NCBI GenBank assembly: GCA_944386695.1
Contig: CALXCB010000013.1
Span: forward strand, 1 to 32,367
Reading direction: 5' to 3'
Source of the DNA: an uncultured Clostridia bacterium
GTDB taxonomy: Bacteria; Bacillota; Clostridia; TANB77; CAG-508
Length of the DNA stretch: 32,367 nucleotides
In this document: piece by piece, positions 15,593 to 23,718 of the stretch
Layout of the letters: the number at the start of each line of letters is the position of its first letter
Position numbering within the stretch: position 1 is the stretch's first letter
Made by a program: the position numbers and the translations under genes
Notes under the pieces: model-generated
The model's input: only the letters and a program-made list of their open reading frames with translations
Databases searched by the model: none
Told to the model about the DNA's origin: nothing

Positions 15593-16508
15593 TATAATAG
15601 AAAAAATAAATTTTAAAAAAATAATTATAATATATATAATTATTAGTATAATAATAGGAATTGGATTAATATTGTTTATTGGAAGTAAGTTCCAAAGCAA
15701 AATAGAATTTATATATAATTATCACGAAATTAGTAATGAATTTGAAAAAAATAATTATAATTTAGAAAATATAAAAAATAAAATAAATAAAATATCAGAA
15801 AATTCGAAAGATGTAGTAGATATTTTAATATTAAATAATGAAAATGAAATAATATATTCTAGTAAAAAATCAGAATTTGCAGAACAAAATAAATTTATTT
15901 TAAATAAAAAAAATAATACTTTAAATAATTATTTTATAAATCCAAATTATAATAATATAACATTCAAATTAAATAGCAAAGATGAATTAATAATAAATAC
16001 AATATTATCAAATTTTGATTTAGAAGTAAAAAAAGAATATGAAGATGAAATTTTTTATGAGACAGATTTTAATAAACAAGAAATGTATTTATTGAGTTAT
16101 TCATTAAATAATAATACAGGAGAAAAAATATATTTTATAAATCAAATAAATCCAGTTGTTAATGGAAAAGAATATATAAAAATAGGATTAGCAATAGCAA
16201 TCTTCTTATTTATGATATATTGGGTATTATTAGCTTTATATGTATATCAAGATGCATTAAAATCAAAATTAAGTCCATATTTATGGGGAGGAATTACTTT
16301 AATTACCAATATAGCCGGATTAATTGTATATATAATTTATAAGAAAAATAATAAAATATGTTTTAAATGTGGAGCAGTACAAAACCAAAGAAATATATAT
16401 TGTACTTATTGTGGTACGAAATTAGACAAAACTTGTAGTAAATGTGGAGCAACAATATTTGATAAAGATGAATATTGTTCAAAATGTGGTGAAAAAATAA
16501 AAGAGTAG
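15585..16508 (+). CDS. Membrane protein with extracytoplasmic domain and two C-terminal zinc ribbons, candidate sensor or anti-sigma partner
   Basis: 307 residues from ATG 15585, which overlaps the previous stop (ATGAATAG) and has AAAGGGG upstream. One N-terminal helix (~12-32) and an Asn/Lys/Ile-rich outside domain (~33-200) are followed by two more helices (~203-226 and ~240-258). The cytoplasmic tail holds two complete zinc ribbons (CFKCG...YCTYCG and CSKCG...YCSKCG), eight cysteines in four CxxC pairs. Its place as third gene of the sigma operon suggests signal perception for the ECF factor. No named family was recognised. A terminator follows directly. Confidence 0.65.
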   Translation: MNSIIEKINFKKIIIIYIIISIIIGIGLILFIGSKFQSKIEFIYNYHEISNEFEKNNYNLENIKNKINKISENSKDVVDILILNNENEIIYSSKKSEFAEQNKFILNKKNNTLNNYFINPNYNNITFKLNSKDELIINTILSNFDLEVKKEYEDEIFYETDFNKQEMYLLSYSLNNNTGEKIYFINQINPVVNGKEYIKIGLAIAIFLFMIYWVLLALYVYQDALKSKLSPYLWGGITLITNIAGLIVYIIYKKNNKICFKCGAVQNQRNIYCTYCGTKLDKTCSKCGATIFDKDEYCSKCGEKIKE

Positions 16509-16511
16509 TAT

Positions 16512-16547
16512 AAAAAGGTCATCTAAAAAAAGATGACTTTTTATTTT
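16512..16547 (+). terminator. Terminator of the ECF sigma operon
   Basis: AAAAAGGTCATCT and AGATGACTTTTT form a 12-bp stem with an A-loop and a T-run. It lies just before the second ECF promoter, so the ATPase gene is a separate unit of the same regulon. Confidence 0.9.
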
Positions 16548-16555
16548 AAATTATA

Positions 16556-16588
16556 CCAACTTTTTTATTTTTTTATCGTGTAATAAAT
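16556..16588 (+). promoter_or_regulatory. ECF-type promoter 2 (P-type ATPase gene)
   Basis: CCAACTTTTTT (from 16556) and CGTGTAATAAAT (16577-16588) with 16 bp between CCAAC and CGTG, the same as promoter 1. It links the ATPase gene to the sigma factor encoded upstream. Confidence 0.75.
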
Positions 16589-16614
16589 GTCACTATTTTT
16601 AAAGGAGGAATTTA

Positions 16615-18963
16615 ATGGAAAAAATAAAAGGATTATCAAAAAAAGAAGTTGAGGAACAAATAAAAATAGGAAATATTAATAAAATGCCAAATGATAATTT
16701 GAAATCAACTTGGAGGATTATATTTGATAATGTTTTTACATTATTTAATTTTTATAATTTAATAATTGCTATAGCACTTATTTGTGTAAAAGCATATACA
16801 AATGTATTTTTCTTTTTTATAATTATGATAAATGTAATGATAGGAATTATTCAAGAAATACATGGTAGAAATTTAGTAAAAAAATTATCAATTTTAAATG
16901 AAGCAAAAACAACTGTAATTCGTAATGGAAAAGAAAAAAAGATTAATATAGATGAAATAGTTTTAGGTGATACAATAATATTAGCACAAGGCGATCAGAT
17001 ACCATCAGATTCATATATTATAAATGGAGAAGTAGAGGTAAATGAAGCATTACTTACGGGAGAATCAGATTTAATATTAAAAAATAAAAATAGTAAATTA
17101 CTTTCAGGAAGTTATATTGTAAGCGGAAAATGTTATGCAATAGTAGAAAAAGTAGGAGAAAATAATTTTGCAAATAAAATTATAAATTCAGCAAAAAAAC
17201 AAAAGCCAAATAATTCGGAATTAATAAATTCAATGAAAAAAGTTACAAAATTCACAAGTTTTGCTATAATACCAATTGGAATAATATTATTTATACAAGC
17301 ATATATCACAAGACAAGTTGACTTAACACAATCAGTTATAGCAACATCAGCAGCATTACTTGGTATGCTACCAAAAGGATTAGTATTGTTAATTACTATT
17401 TCACTCGAATCAGGGGTTATAAAGTTAGCTAAAAAACAAGTTTTAGTACAAGATTCATATAGTATAGAATCATTAGCACATATTGATACAATTTGTTTGG
17501 ATAAAACAGGAACAATAACAACAGGAAAAATGAAGGTTGCGGACGTAACTTTATATAAAGAAAATATACTTCCAGTAGATTTTAATAAAATAATGACAGC
17601 ATTTGTAAATGGAATGGGAGATAATAATGCCACTTTTAAAGCATTACAAAAACATTTTAAAGGTAATACAGAATATGAAAAAATAGATAATATATCCTTC
17701 TCATCAGAAAGAAAATGGAGTTCAATATCATTTAAAGATATAGGTTCAGTAGTAGTCGGAGCTCCAGAGAGATTATTTGAAAAAAGTAGTGAAACAATGC
17801 CTCAAAAAATAATAGAATTACAAAAACATGGAAAAAGAGTACTAGCAGTAGCATATACAAAACAAATAATAGATAAACCAGAATTACCAAACTTAGAAAT
17901 AATAGCATCTATCATATTAGAAGATCCATTAAGAAAAAATGCAAAAGAAATGTTAGGGTATTTCAAGGAGCAATGTATAGATGTAAAAATAATTTCAGGA
18001 GATAATGCTTTAACAGTATCAAATATATCAAAAGAAGCGGGATTGGAAAATTATAGTTCATATATAGATTTATCAACAATAGAAAAAGATGAAGATATAA
18101 AAAATGTAGTTGATAAATATAGTATTTTTGCAAGAGTATTACCACACCAAAAGAGTATTATAATAAAGGCTTTACAAGAAAAAAATCACAAAGTAGCTAT
18201 GACAGGTGATGGAGTAAATGATGTAATTGCTTTAAGAGAATCTGATTGTAGTATAACACTTCCAGATGCCACAGAAAGTGCCAAACAAGTTTCCAAGATA
18301 GTATTGCTTAATTCTGATTTTAGTGTTTTAAAAGATGTATTAATGGAAGGAAGAAGAGTTGTTAATAATATAACAAATGTAGCAAGAATATTTTTTATAA
18401 AAACAATATATTCTGTATTATTATCAATTTTCTGTATATTAACAAATATGCAATTTCCTTTTATACCAATTCAAATCACACTTATAGATTTAATAATTGA
18501 AGCATATACATCATTCTTTATATCATTTGAAAAAAATGAAAGACCAATAAAAGGAACATTTTTAAAAACGGCTTTAAGCAATGCATTGCCATTTGCTTTA
18601 GTAATTATGTTGAATATAGTCTTCTTAACACTTGCTGGTAATATAATTGGAATACCTAAAGATTCTTTATCAACAATTATGTATTTATTAATAGGATTTG
18701 TAAGTATATTAGCAGTACAAGAGACATGTATGCCATTTGATAAAAAGCATTTATTTTTATTTAGCACTACTGCTATCGGATTTTTTGTAGCTGTTATATT
18801 ATTTAAAGATTTATTGCATTTAGCAACTTTAACAAAAGAAAATATTATTTTAACTGTATTACTTATGTGTATTAGCTATATATTAATTTTTATAAAAAGA
18901 AAATATAAATTTTTCGGTTTATTAAATAAAACAGTATCATCTGAAGAATATTCTATACATTAA
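16615..18963 (+). CDS. Cation-transporting P-type ATPase (CtpE/Exp7-like)
   Basis: 782 residues with AAAGGAGG upstream. It has two early membrane helices (~37-57 and ~62-82), an actuator domain with LLTGES (TGES ~148-151) and a helix pair with GMLPKGLVLL, where most relatives have PEGL. The phosphorylation motif is DKTGT (D296). GDGVND (531-536) and four to six C-terminal helices follow. No N-terminal metal-binding domain or CPx motif is present, so it is not a heavy-metal type. The pattern fits the CtpE/Exp7 group, for which a Ca2+ role has been reported in mycobacteria. Ion specificity here is unproven. Expression should depend on the ECF sigma factor. Confidence 0.9.
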   Translation: MEKIKGLSKKEVEEQIKIGNINKMPNDNLKSTWRIIFDNVFTLFNFYNLIIAIALICVKAYTNVFFFFIIMINVMIGIIQEIHGRNLVKKLSILNEAKTTVIRNGKEKKINIDEIVLGDTIILAQGDQIPSDSYIINGEVEVNEALLTGESDLILKNKNSKLLSGSYIVSGKCYAIVEKVGENNFANKIINSAKKQKPNNSELINSMKKVTKFTSFAIIPIGIILFIQAYITRQVDLTQSVIATSAALLGMLPKGLVLLITISLESGVIKLAKKQVLVQDSYSIESLAHIDTICLDKTGTITTGKMKVADVTLYKENILPVDFNKIMTAFVNGMGDNNATFKALQKHFKGNTEYEKIDNISFSSERKWSSISFKDIGSVVVGAPERLFEKSSETMPQKIIELQKHGKRVLAVAYTKQIIDKPELPNLEIIASIILEDPLRKNAKEMLGYFKEQCIDVKIISGDNALTVSNISKEAGLENYSSYIDLSTIEKDEDIKNVVDKYSIFARVLPHQKSIIIKALQEKNHKVAMTGDGVNDVIALRESDCSITLPDATESAKQVSKIVLLNSDFSVLKDVLMEGRRVVNNITNVARIFFIKTIYSVLLSIFCILTNMQFPFIPIQITLIDLIIEAYTSFFISFEKNERPIKGTFLKTALSNALPFALVIMLNIVFLTLAGNIIGIPKDSLSTIMYLLIGFVSILAVQETCMPFDKKHLFLFSTTAIGFFVAVILFKDLLHLATLTKENIILTVLLMCISYILIFIKRKYKFFGLLNKTVSSEEYSIH

Positions 18964-19019
18964 AAATAAAAACAAAAATAATAAATTTAAAACAAATATT
19001 TATTATTTTTGTTTTTTTA
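18963..19019 (+). terminator. Terminator of the P-type ATPase gene
   Basis: AAAAACAAAAATAATAAAT and ATTTATTATTTTTGTTTTT form a ~19-bp A/T stem ending in a T-run. Confidence 0.85.
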
Positions 19020-19021
19020 AT

Positions 19022-19050
19022 TTGCAAAAGTAAAATATATATGATATATA
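19022..19050 (+). promoter_or_regulatory. Probable promoter of the 228-residue unknown gene
   Basis: TTGCAA (19022-19027), a 17-bp spacer and TATATA (19045-19050), 45 bases before the start codon. Confidence 0.45.
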
Positions 19051-19095
19051 AATAATATATATTTTATTGAAATAAATATAAACAAGGAGAAGTAA

Positions 19096-19782
19096 ATGAT
19101 AATAGAAAATTTTAATTTTCAGGATTTTTTTAATACTAAAAATATTACACACAATCAAAAAATTAAAGAATACGGAATAGGAGCAACAAGTGTAATTACA
19201 CAAAAACAGGCTATTACGAGAATCAATGATCCTGATTTAGAATATAGAATACCTGGCTTAGGTCATCATAATATAACAGAACAAAATATAGCTAAAAAAA
19301 TATTGATAGATGAAGAACAAATCAATATAGATCAAAAATTTTCTATAAAAGATTTTCATGCATGGGTTGTTAAAAAAATTGCCAATGAACAAAATAATGA
19401 AAAAAGAAAAAAGCAATCTAAAAAAATAAGAGAATTTTTACATAATATAGTAAGAATATATTATGTATCTGGTATTAAGTTTGAATCAGTTATGATAAGA
19501 TTACCAATTTTTTTTCAAAATGATTATAACAATCGAGGAGAGTATTATTTAAAAATTTCAAAAGAAATGTATGAGGGAATAAAAGTGATATTAAACCAAT
19601 TGGAAAAAATTCAAATCCCATGTGAGTTAATAAATATAGATGGACAGGAATTTTTTGAAAGCTATACACAAATTGACGAATATTTAAATACATTAATAGA
19701 TTTAAATTTTATATTTCCTTTTAAAGAAAATATAATAGTAAATCAACAAATAGAGCAAAAAAAAGATGAAGAAATAAGATAA
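19096..19782 (+). CDS. Conserved-looking protein of unknown function
   Basis: 228 residues, ATG with AAGGAG upstream. It is soluble, has no signal peptide or membrane helix, and is rich in Ile, Lys, Asn and Gln. Features that stand out are an N-terminal TSVITQKQAITRIND segment, IPGLGHHNITEQNIAKK (~49-65) and a central basic region (~95-115). The middle (~117-160) is hydrophobic and begins IVRIYYVSGIKFESVMIRLP. No catalytic motif was recognised. It is followed by a convergent GIY-YIG gene, and the two stops are one base apart with no terminator between them. Confidence 0.7.
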   Translation: MIIENFNFQDFFNTKNITHNQKIKEYGIGATSVITQKQAITRINDPDLEYRIPGLGHHNITEQNIAKKILIDEEQINIDQKFSIKDFHAWVVKKIANEQNNEKRKKQSKKIREFLHNIVRIYYVSGIKFESVMIRLPIFFQNDYNNRGEYYLKISKEMYEGIKVILNQLEKIQIPCELINIDGQEFFESYTQIDEYLNTLIDLNFIFPFKENIIVNQQIEQKKDEEIR

Positions 19783-19783
19783 T

Positions 19784-20107
19784 TTAAAAATTAATTGGTT
19801 TTACATTAATATTTCTATATCTTCTACAATCAAGTTTTCCTTTAAAATATGTGGATAATTTTTCACCTTTTATTAAATTTTCTTTTTGCTGTTTAGTTAG
19901 ATTTTTTATTTGATATTCCAATTTACAGGCAAGTGATTTTTCTTTACTTCGCCAAGCCGTTTCTAACTTTATAGCATTATGTGATTTAGTATATTTTGCT
20001 CCATTTTTACTTTTAGATAAATGTTCTTTAATACGTTTTTCTAAATTACTCGTCATACCAGTATAAATTGAATTATCTGAGCATCTTAACATATATGTGT
20101 AATACAT
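19784..20107 (-). CDS. GIY-YIG nuclease-superfamily protein (UPF0213/YhbQ-like)
   Basis: 107 residues. The GIY-YIG core is present in the YhbQ form: YTYML...IYTGMT (residues 3-19), then the conserved R (KRIKEH, ~25) and a late E (LACKLEYQIK, ~64). The domain fills the protein, with no DNA-binding extension, as in the UPF0213 group. Members are proposed DNA-repair-type nucleases. The start has GGGAG eight bases upstream and a promoter 40 bases further. Confidence 0.88.
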   Translation of the reverse strand: MYYTYMLRCSDNSIYTGMTSNLEKRIKEHLSKSKNGAKYTKSHNAIKLETAWRSKEKSLACKLEYQIKNLTKQQKENLIKGEKLSTYFKGKLDCRRYRNINVKPINF

Positions 20108-20148
20108 TCTTTGTTTCTCCCATAAGTATATAATTTTATTTTGGATAT

Positions 20149-20177
20149 ATTTTATTTTTTAAAATTATAATTGTCAA
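20149..20177 (-). promoter_or_regulatory. Promoter of the GIY-YIG gene
   Basis: On the minus strand TTGACA (20172-20177), a 17-bp spacer and TAAAAT (20149-20154). Confidence 0.65.
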
Positions 20178-20213
20178 TAAAATATATAAAATATTTTTAA
20201 AGGAGGAATTAAA

Positions 20214-21350
20214 ATGGGATATTTAGGAGAAGAAATAAAAAAATTAGGTTTTGGATTAATGAGATTACCACAAAAAGATGGAAAAATTGATATAGAAGAG
20301 ACAAAGATAATGGTAGACAAATTTTTAGAAGCAGGTTTTACATATTTTGATACAGCTTGGGCATATGAAGGATCAGAAGATGCAATAAGACAAGCTTTAG
20401 TAGAAAGATACCCAAGAGATAAATTTATACTTGCAACAAAAAATGCTGCATGGATAAATTGTAAAACAAGAGAAGAAGCAATAGCGCAATTTGAAACATC
20501 ATTAAAACAAACAGGAGCAAGATATTTTGATTTTTATTTATTACATAATTTAGGAGAAGGAAGAACAAAATCATTTGATGACTTTAATATGTGGGATTGG
20601 ATATTGGATATGAAAAAACAAGGGAAAATTAAACATGCTGGTTTTTCATTCCATTCAACACCAGAAGAATTAGACGAAATACTAACCAAACATCCTGAAA
20701 TGGAATTTGTACAACTTCAAATAAATTATGCAGATTGGGAAAATCCAGCTATAAAATCAAAAGAATGTTATGAGGTAGCAAGAAAACATGGAAAACCAGT
20801 AATTATTATGGAACCAGTAAAAGGAGGTATGCTTGCAAATCCACCAGAGCAAGTACAAGAAGTTCTAAAACAAGCAAATCCAAATGCTTCTTTTGCATCA
20901 TGGGCTATTAAGTTTGCAGCAAATTTAGATGGGGTAATTACAGTATTATCAGGTATGAGTAATATTCAACAAATGGAAGATAATATATCTTTTATGAAAA
21001 ATTTTGCTAAATTGTCAGATGAAGAAAAACAAACAATTCAAAAGGCACAAGAAGTATTAAAAACAATTCCTTTAATTCCTTGTACTACTTGTAATTATTG
21101 TGCTAAAGTATGTCCAATGAATATAGGAATATCAGGGACTTTTACAGCAATGAATATACTAACTTTATATAAAGATAAAGCAGGTGCAAAACATCAAGAA
21201 AATTGGCTTGTAAACGGACATGGTTTAAAAAGTGCTAAAGAATGTATTAAATGTGGAAAATGTGAACAAGCTTGTCCTCAACATATAAAAATAAGAGATG
21301 AATTAGAAAGAGCAATTAAAGATCTAGAATTAGATAATAATAAAATATAA
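20214..21350 (+). CDS. Aldo/keto reductase with C-terminal ferredoxin domain
   Basis: 378 residues with AAAGGAGG upstream. The AKR barrel (1-~275) has the catalytic residues D46 (FDTAWAY), Y51, K76 and a His in DFYLLHNLG. The C-terminal ~95 residues carry cysteine clusters CTTCNYCAKVCP (~289-300) and CIKCGKCEQACP (~344-355), able to hold two [4Fe-4S] clusters. This 'predicted oxidoreductase of the AKR family with ferredoxin domain' is common in anaerobic Firmicutes. It probably couples ferredoxin and pyridine-nucleotide redox to an unknown carbonyl substrate. Single-gene unit with its own terminator. Confidence 0.95.
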   Translation: MGYLGEEIKKLGFGLMRLPQKDGKIDIEETKIMVDKFLEAGFTYFDTAWAYEGSEDAIRQALVERYPRDKFILATKNAAWINCKTREEAIAQFETSLKQTGARYFDFYLLHNLGEGRTKSFDDFNMWDWILDMKKQGKIKHAGFSFHSTPEELDEILTKHPEMEFVQLQINYADWENPAIKSKECYEVARKHGKPVIIMEPVKGGMLANPPEQVQEVLKQANPNASFASWAIKFAANLDGVITVLSGMSNIQQMEDNISFMKNFAKLSDEEKQTIQKAQEVLKTIPLIPCTTCNYCAKVCPMNIGISGTFTAMNILTLYKDKAGAKHQENWLVNGHGLKSAKECIKCGKCEQACPQHIKIRDELERAIKDLELDNNKI

Positions 21351-21357
21351 AAATTAT

Positions 21358-21386
21358 AAAAAGCCATTTGATGTAATGGCTTTTTT
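21358..21386 (+). terminator. Terminator of the aldo/keto reductase gene
   Basis: AAAAGCCATT and AATGGCTTTT form a 10-bp stem with a T-run. The A-run on the other side also allows it to serve the convergent NUDIX gene. Confidence 0.92.
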
Positions 21387-21399
21387 GTAATACCTGCGG

Positions 21400-21957
21400 C
21401 TATACAGTTTTTGAGTTTTGCTGTTTTAGCCATTCATAATATTTTATTAAATATTCCCAACAACCTTCTTTATCTGTTATACCATTATAATTATCTTTAA
21501 TTTTTTCTATAATTTCATTTTCATTTATCCATTTGACTTCTGAAACTTCTTCTTTTTGTAATGTTAATTTAGTTACATCTATTTCTTTATTTGCTATATA
21601 ATATTCATTGAAATGATTATTTATAATATCACCTTTAATGTTTGTTGATGTTGTAGAACCAATAAAAGTTATATCATTCTTATTTAATTCAATTCCTAGC
21701 TCTTCTTTACATTCTCTTATGGCTGCTTGGAATCCAAATTCTCCGGTTAGAACATGTCCGCCAGATGTTATATCCCACATATTAGGCCACATTTTTTTAT
21801 TTGGACTCCTTTTTTGTAATAATACTTGATTTTTTGAATTGATTATAAATACAACAACTGCTTTATGCCATAATCCTTCTCTATGGCATTTTTCTCTGGT
21901 TTCAATTTTCCCTGTGTATTCGCCTTTTTCATTTAATACATCAAAATATTCTTCCAT
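21400..21957 (-). CDS. NUDIX hydrolase (isopentenyl-diphosphate isomerase-like subgroup)
   Basis: 185 residues with AGGAGAG upstream. The Nudix box is intact: G67, E73, then R81-E82-C83-K84-E85-E86-L87-G88. The N-terminal FDVLNEKGEYTG and the LWHKAVVVFIIN pattern place it with IDI-like NUDIX proteins (YfcD type). These act on nucleotide or prenyl diphosphates. Residues needed for true isomerase activity cannot be judged by eye, so hydrolase is the safer call. It is the last clearly chromosomal gene before the accessory region. Confidence 0.93.
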   Translation of the reverse strand: MEEYFDVLNEKGEYTGKIETREKCHREGLWHKAVVVFIINSKNQVLLQKRSPNKKMWPNMWDITSGGHVLTGEFGFQAAIRECKEELGIELNKNDITFIGSTTSTNIKGDIINNHFNEYYIANKEIDVTKLTLQKEEVSEVKWINENEIIEKIKDNYNGITDKEGCWEYLIKYYEWLKQQNSKTV

Positions 21958-22345
21958 ACAATCTCTCCTATCACTTTTATTTTAAATTATATTATCATAA
22001 ATTGATGAATAATTGAAGGAAAATAATCAAATTCCCTGATTATTTACCAACTTCTCTTGAAATAATTTGGAAATCTCGCTATAATTAATTTGCAAATAAA
22101 ACGATGTATTACTATATACAAAATGTGATAAAGATCATGAGAAGATGAAAAATTTTTGAAAAAATAGAGGAAGCATATTTATAATTGCAACTAGTAGAAG
22201 TTATTTTGATTTTTATAATAAAGTTGAAATGTATTCCAAATTATGTAATTATATTTATACATAATGTTGAAAGATTGTTGTTTCCAGCTTTTATAAAATC
22301 ATTTTAACCTTATGAATAGAGTTAGAAATGAGGAGGACACTTATT
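21958..22345. other. Gene-free A/T-rich stretch at the start of the accessory region
   Basis: No coding frame of merit was seen on either strand. It holds a small hairpin AAATAATCA/TGATTATTT (about 22021-22045) and, nearer the next gene, CCAGCTTTTA (22284-22293), which is repeated inverted after that gene. No clear promoter with good spacing was found. Confidence 0.5.
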
Positions 22346-22582
22346 ATGACAAACAAAGAAATAAAAAAACGGAGGAATTCATTAAAAAAAGAAATCGATA
22401 ACTCGGAAACATGGATCTTGCTAGCTTTATCAGGAGAAAAACTACAATGTGATAAATATCCTGAGGCAACTCAAACACGGGAAGCTATTATTTCACGTTT
22501 GAAAGAAATAAGAGCCAACATACAAAAGAAAACGGAAATGTATGTTGAAGCGATTGATGATGCTATAAACAGAATTTCATAA
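22346..22582 (+). CDS. Small charged helical protein, unknown
   Basis: 78 residues from ATG 22346, nine bases after AGGAGG. An ATG at 22328 overlaps that site and is rejected. It is Lys/Glu/Arg-rich and predicted helical (likely a short coiled coil, ~1-20 and 45-75), without cysteines or membrane segments. It uses CGG for arginine twice, a codon not seen in the chromosomal genes to the left. This supports acquisition from elsewhere. A hairpin follows at 22602-22636. No family was recognised. Confidence 0.65.
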   Translation: MTNKEIKKRRNSLKKEIDNSETWILLALSGEKLQCDKYPEATQTREAIISRLKEIRANIQKKTEMYVEAIDDAINRIS

Positions 22583-22798
22583 GAAAATATCTAAAAGCTG
22601 GAGTAAAGAGATACATTTTTTGTATCTCTCTTACTATAAAAGGAGTTTTATAAATTACAACATTAATAGAGGATAAATGCTATTACATTCAAATTTTAAC
22701 TGGATGTGATTTTGAATGCAGTTGAATGAAATTTATTGAAAAATTTTTAAAATATTTGTATAAAAACTTTCAAAAAAAATATAAGAGGTGGCAAATTT

Positions 22799-22987
22799 AT
22801 GAAAATTAGATGCTTAAAATGTAATGATATAATTGAATCTTTAAGTGTTCACGATTATAAAAAATGTAAATGTGGAGCATGTTCAATTGATGGAGGAAAT
22901 GAATATACAAGAATTGGTGGAGATTTCAAATATATTCATTGGGTATATGATGATGGACACGAAGAAGAAATAGATTTTAAAAAATAA
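22799..22987 (+). CDS. Small zinc-ribbon protein (DUF7695-like)
   Basis: 62 residues, AAGAGGTGG upstream. Two cysteine pairs (CLKC near 5-8 and CKCGAC near 24-29) make a rubredoxin-type zinc ribbon. The IESLSVHDYKKCKCG and SIDGGNEYTRIGG segments resemble the small DUF7695 proteins often found in phage and mobile-element neighbourhoods. The function is unknown. It ends at a strong terminator and stands alone. Confidence 0.75.
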   Translation: MKIRCLKCNDIIESLSVHDYKKCKCGACSIDGGNEYTRIGGDFKYIHWVYDDGHEEEIDFKK

Positions 22988-23018
22988 TGCAGATAAAAAT
23001 CAACTGCATTATTTTTAT
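22981..23018 (+). terminator. Terminator of the zinc-ribbon gene
   Basis: AAAATAATGCAG (22981-22992) and CTGCATTATTTT (23004-23015) are a perfect 12-bp inverted repeat followed by T-rich sequence. Confidence 0.9.
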
Positions 23019-23082
23019 TTATAAGTATTAAGTTACTAGTCAATTACTGGTCAAACAATAATAATTTTTTACATTATTTTTT

Positions 23083-23268
23083 TTAGATAAATTTCTTTTT
23101 TGGGTCATGGTTGCTAGTTTCAATCCACTCTATTATTTCTAAATTTTCTAAATTTCTTAAATAACTAAGAACAGTATTTCTAGACCTGCCTGTATATTTT
23201 GTTAATTCTGTTGTACTTGCTTCACTTCTATCATTAATAAATCTTAAAATATCTTTTTCAACCTCAAT
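23083..23268 (-). pseudogene. Winged-helix DNA-binding protein remnant without a start codon
   Basis: A ~61-codon minus-strand frame ending in TAA at 23083-23085. It reads a winged-helix core: DILRFINDRSEAST, then TELTKYTGRSRNTVLSYL as recognition helix, then a wing and KKKFI. In frame there is no ATG, GTG or TTG. A stop (TAA) lies immediately before the first ATT codon. This is most likely a 5'-truncated MarR/ArsR-like regulator. An ATT start is formally possible but has no well-spaced ribosome site. Confidence 0.6.
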
Positions 23269-23395
23269 TTATGTTTAAATTTTATCATATCCATTTTGGA
23301 AAGTTAATAATTGCTGATAATTAAATATTTTTTACCAAAAAATTTAAAAAAAGATAATGACAATGTATACATTTTGAATTATTGCTATCAGCAAT

Positions 23396-23542
23396 ATGGT
23401 TTCTAACTCACAAGTAAATAATAGACCTAAAAGAAAAATTAGAAGATATAGAACTTTATCAAAACAAGCTATGAAAGAATATGCAATGAATAAAGCTAAT
23501 TCTAGTGGTTTTGATTGGTTTGAAGATGAGGAAGAAATGTAA
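23396..23542 (+). CDS. Short basic-to-acidic open frame, doubtful
   Basis: 48 residues with a very basic first half (RPKRKIRRYR) and an acidic end (DWFEDEEEM). There is no ribosome site before the ATG, and a TGA lies seven codons upstream. It may be the tail of a lost larger gene. It sits just after a small palindrome ATTGCT-ATC-AGCAAT. Real translation is uncertain. Confidence 0.3.
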   Translation: MVSNSQVNNRPKRKIRRYRTLSKQAMKEYAMNKANSSGFDWFEDEEEM

Positions 23543-23581
23543 ATAAAATCAATCGCTTTTAAGAATGATATCTTGAAAACC

Positions 23582-23610
23582 TTGAATACTAGCTAAAAAT
23601 ATGGTATATT
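23582..23610 (+). promoter_or_regulatory. Promoter of the 123-residue membrane protein gene
   Basis: TTGAAT (23582-23587), a 17-bp spacer and TATATT (23605-23610). It implies a ~100-base untranslated leader. Confidence 0.65.
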
Positions 23611-23616
23611 ATTAAT

Positions 23617-23718
23617 ACAAATTTAGCTAATAAGCTAATTAATTTTATAATCTCCTTATGGAGTTGACATAGATAAAGCTTATACAACGAATAAATTTAT
23701 TAAGGAGGAAAACTAAGA
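23617..23718 (+). promoter_or_regulatory. Structured leader with possible Shine-Dalgarno sequestration
   Basis: The leader has a TTAGCT-AAT-AAGCTAA hairpin, then ATCTCCTTA (about 23651-23659) followed by TGGAG. ATCTCCTTA can pair with the downstream ribosome site TAAGGAGG (23700-23707), or CTCC can pair locally with GGAG. ATG-GAG-TTG-ACA-TAG within it could encode a four-residue leader peptide. A translational switch is inferred from these competing pairings only. Confidence 0.35.

Noticed and set aside
22048..22075. Third ECF promoter (ACCAACTTCTC at 22047)
   Set aside because: At 16 bp downstream the sequence is TGGA, not CGTG, and the T-run is broken.
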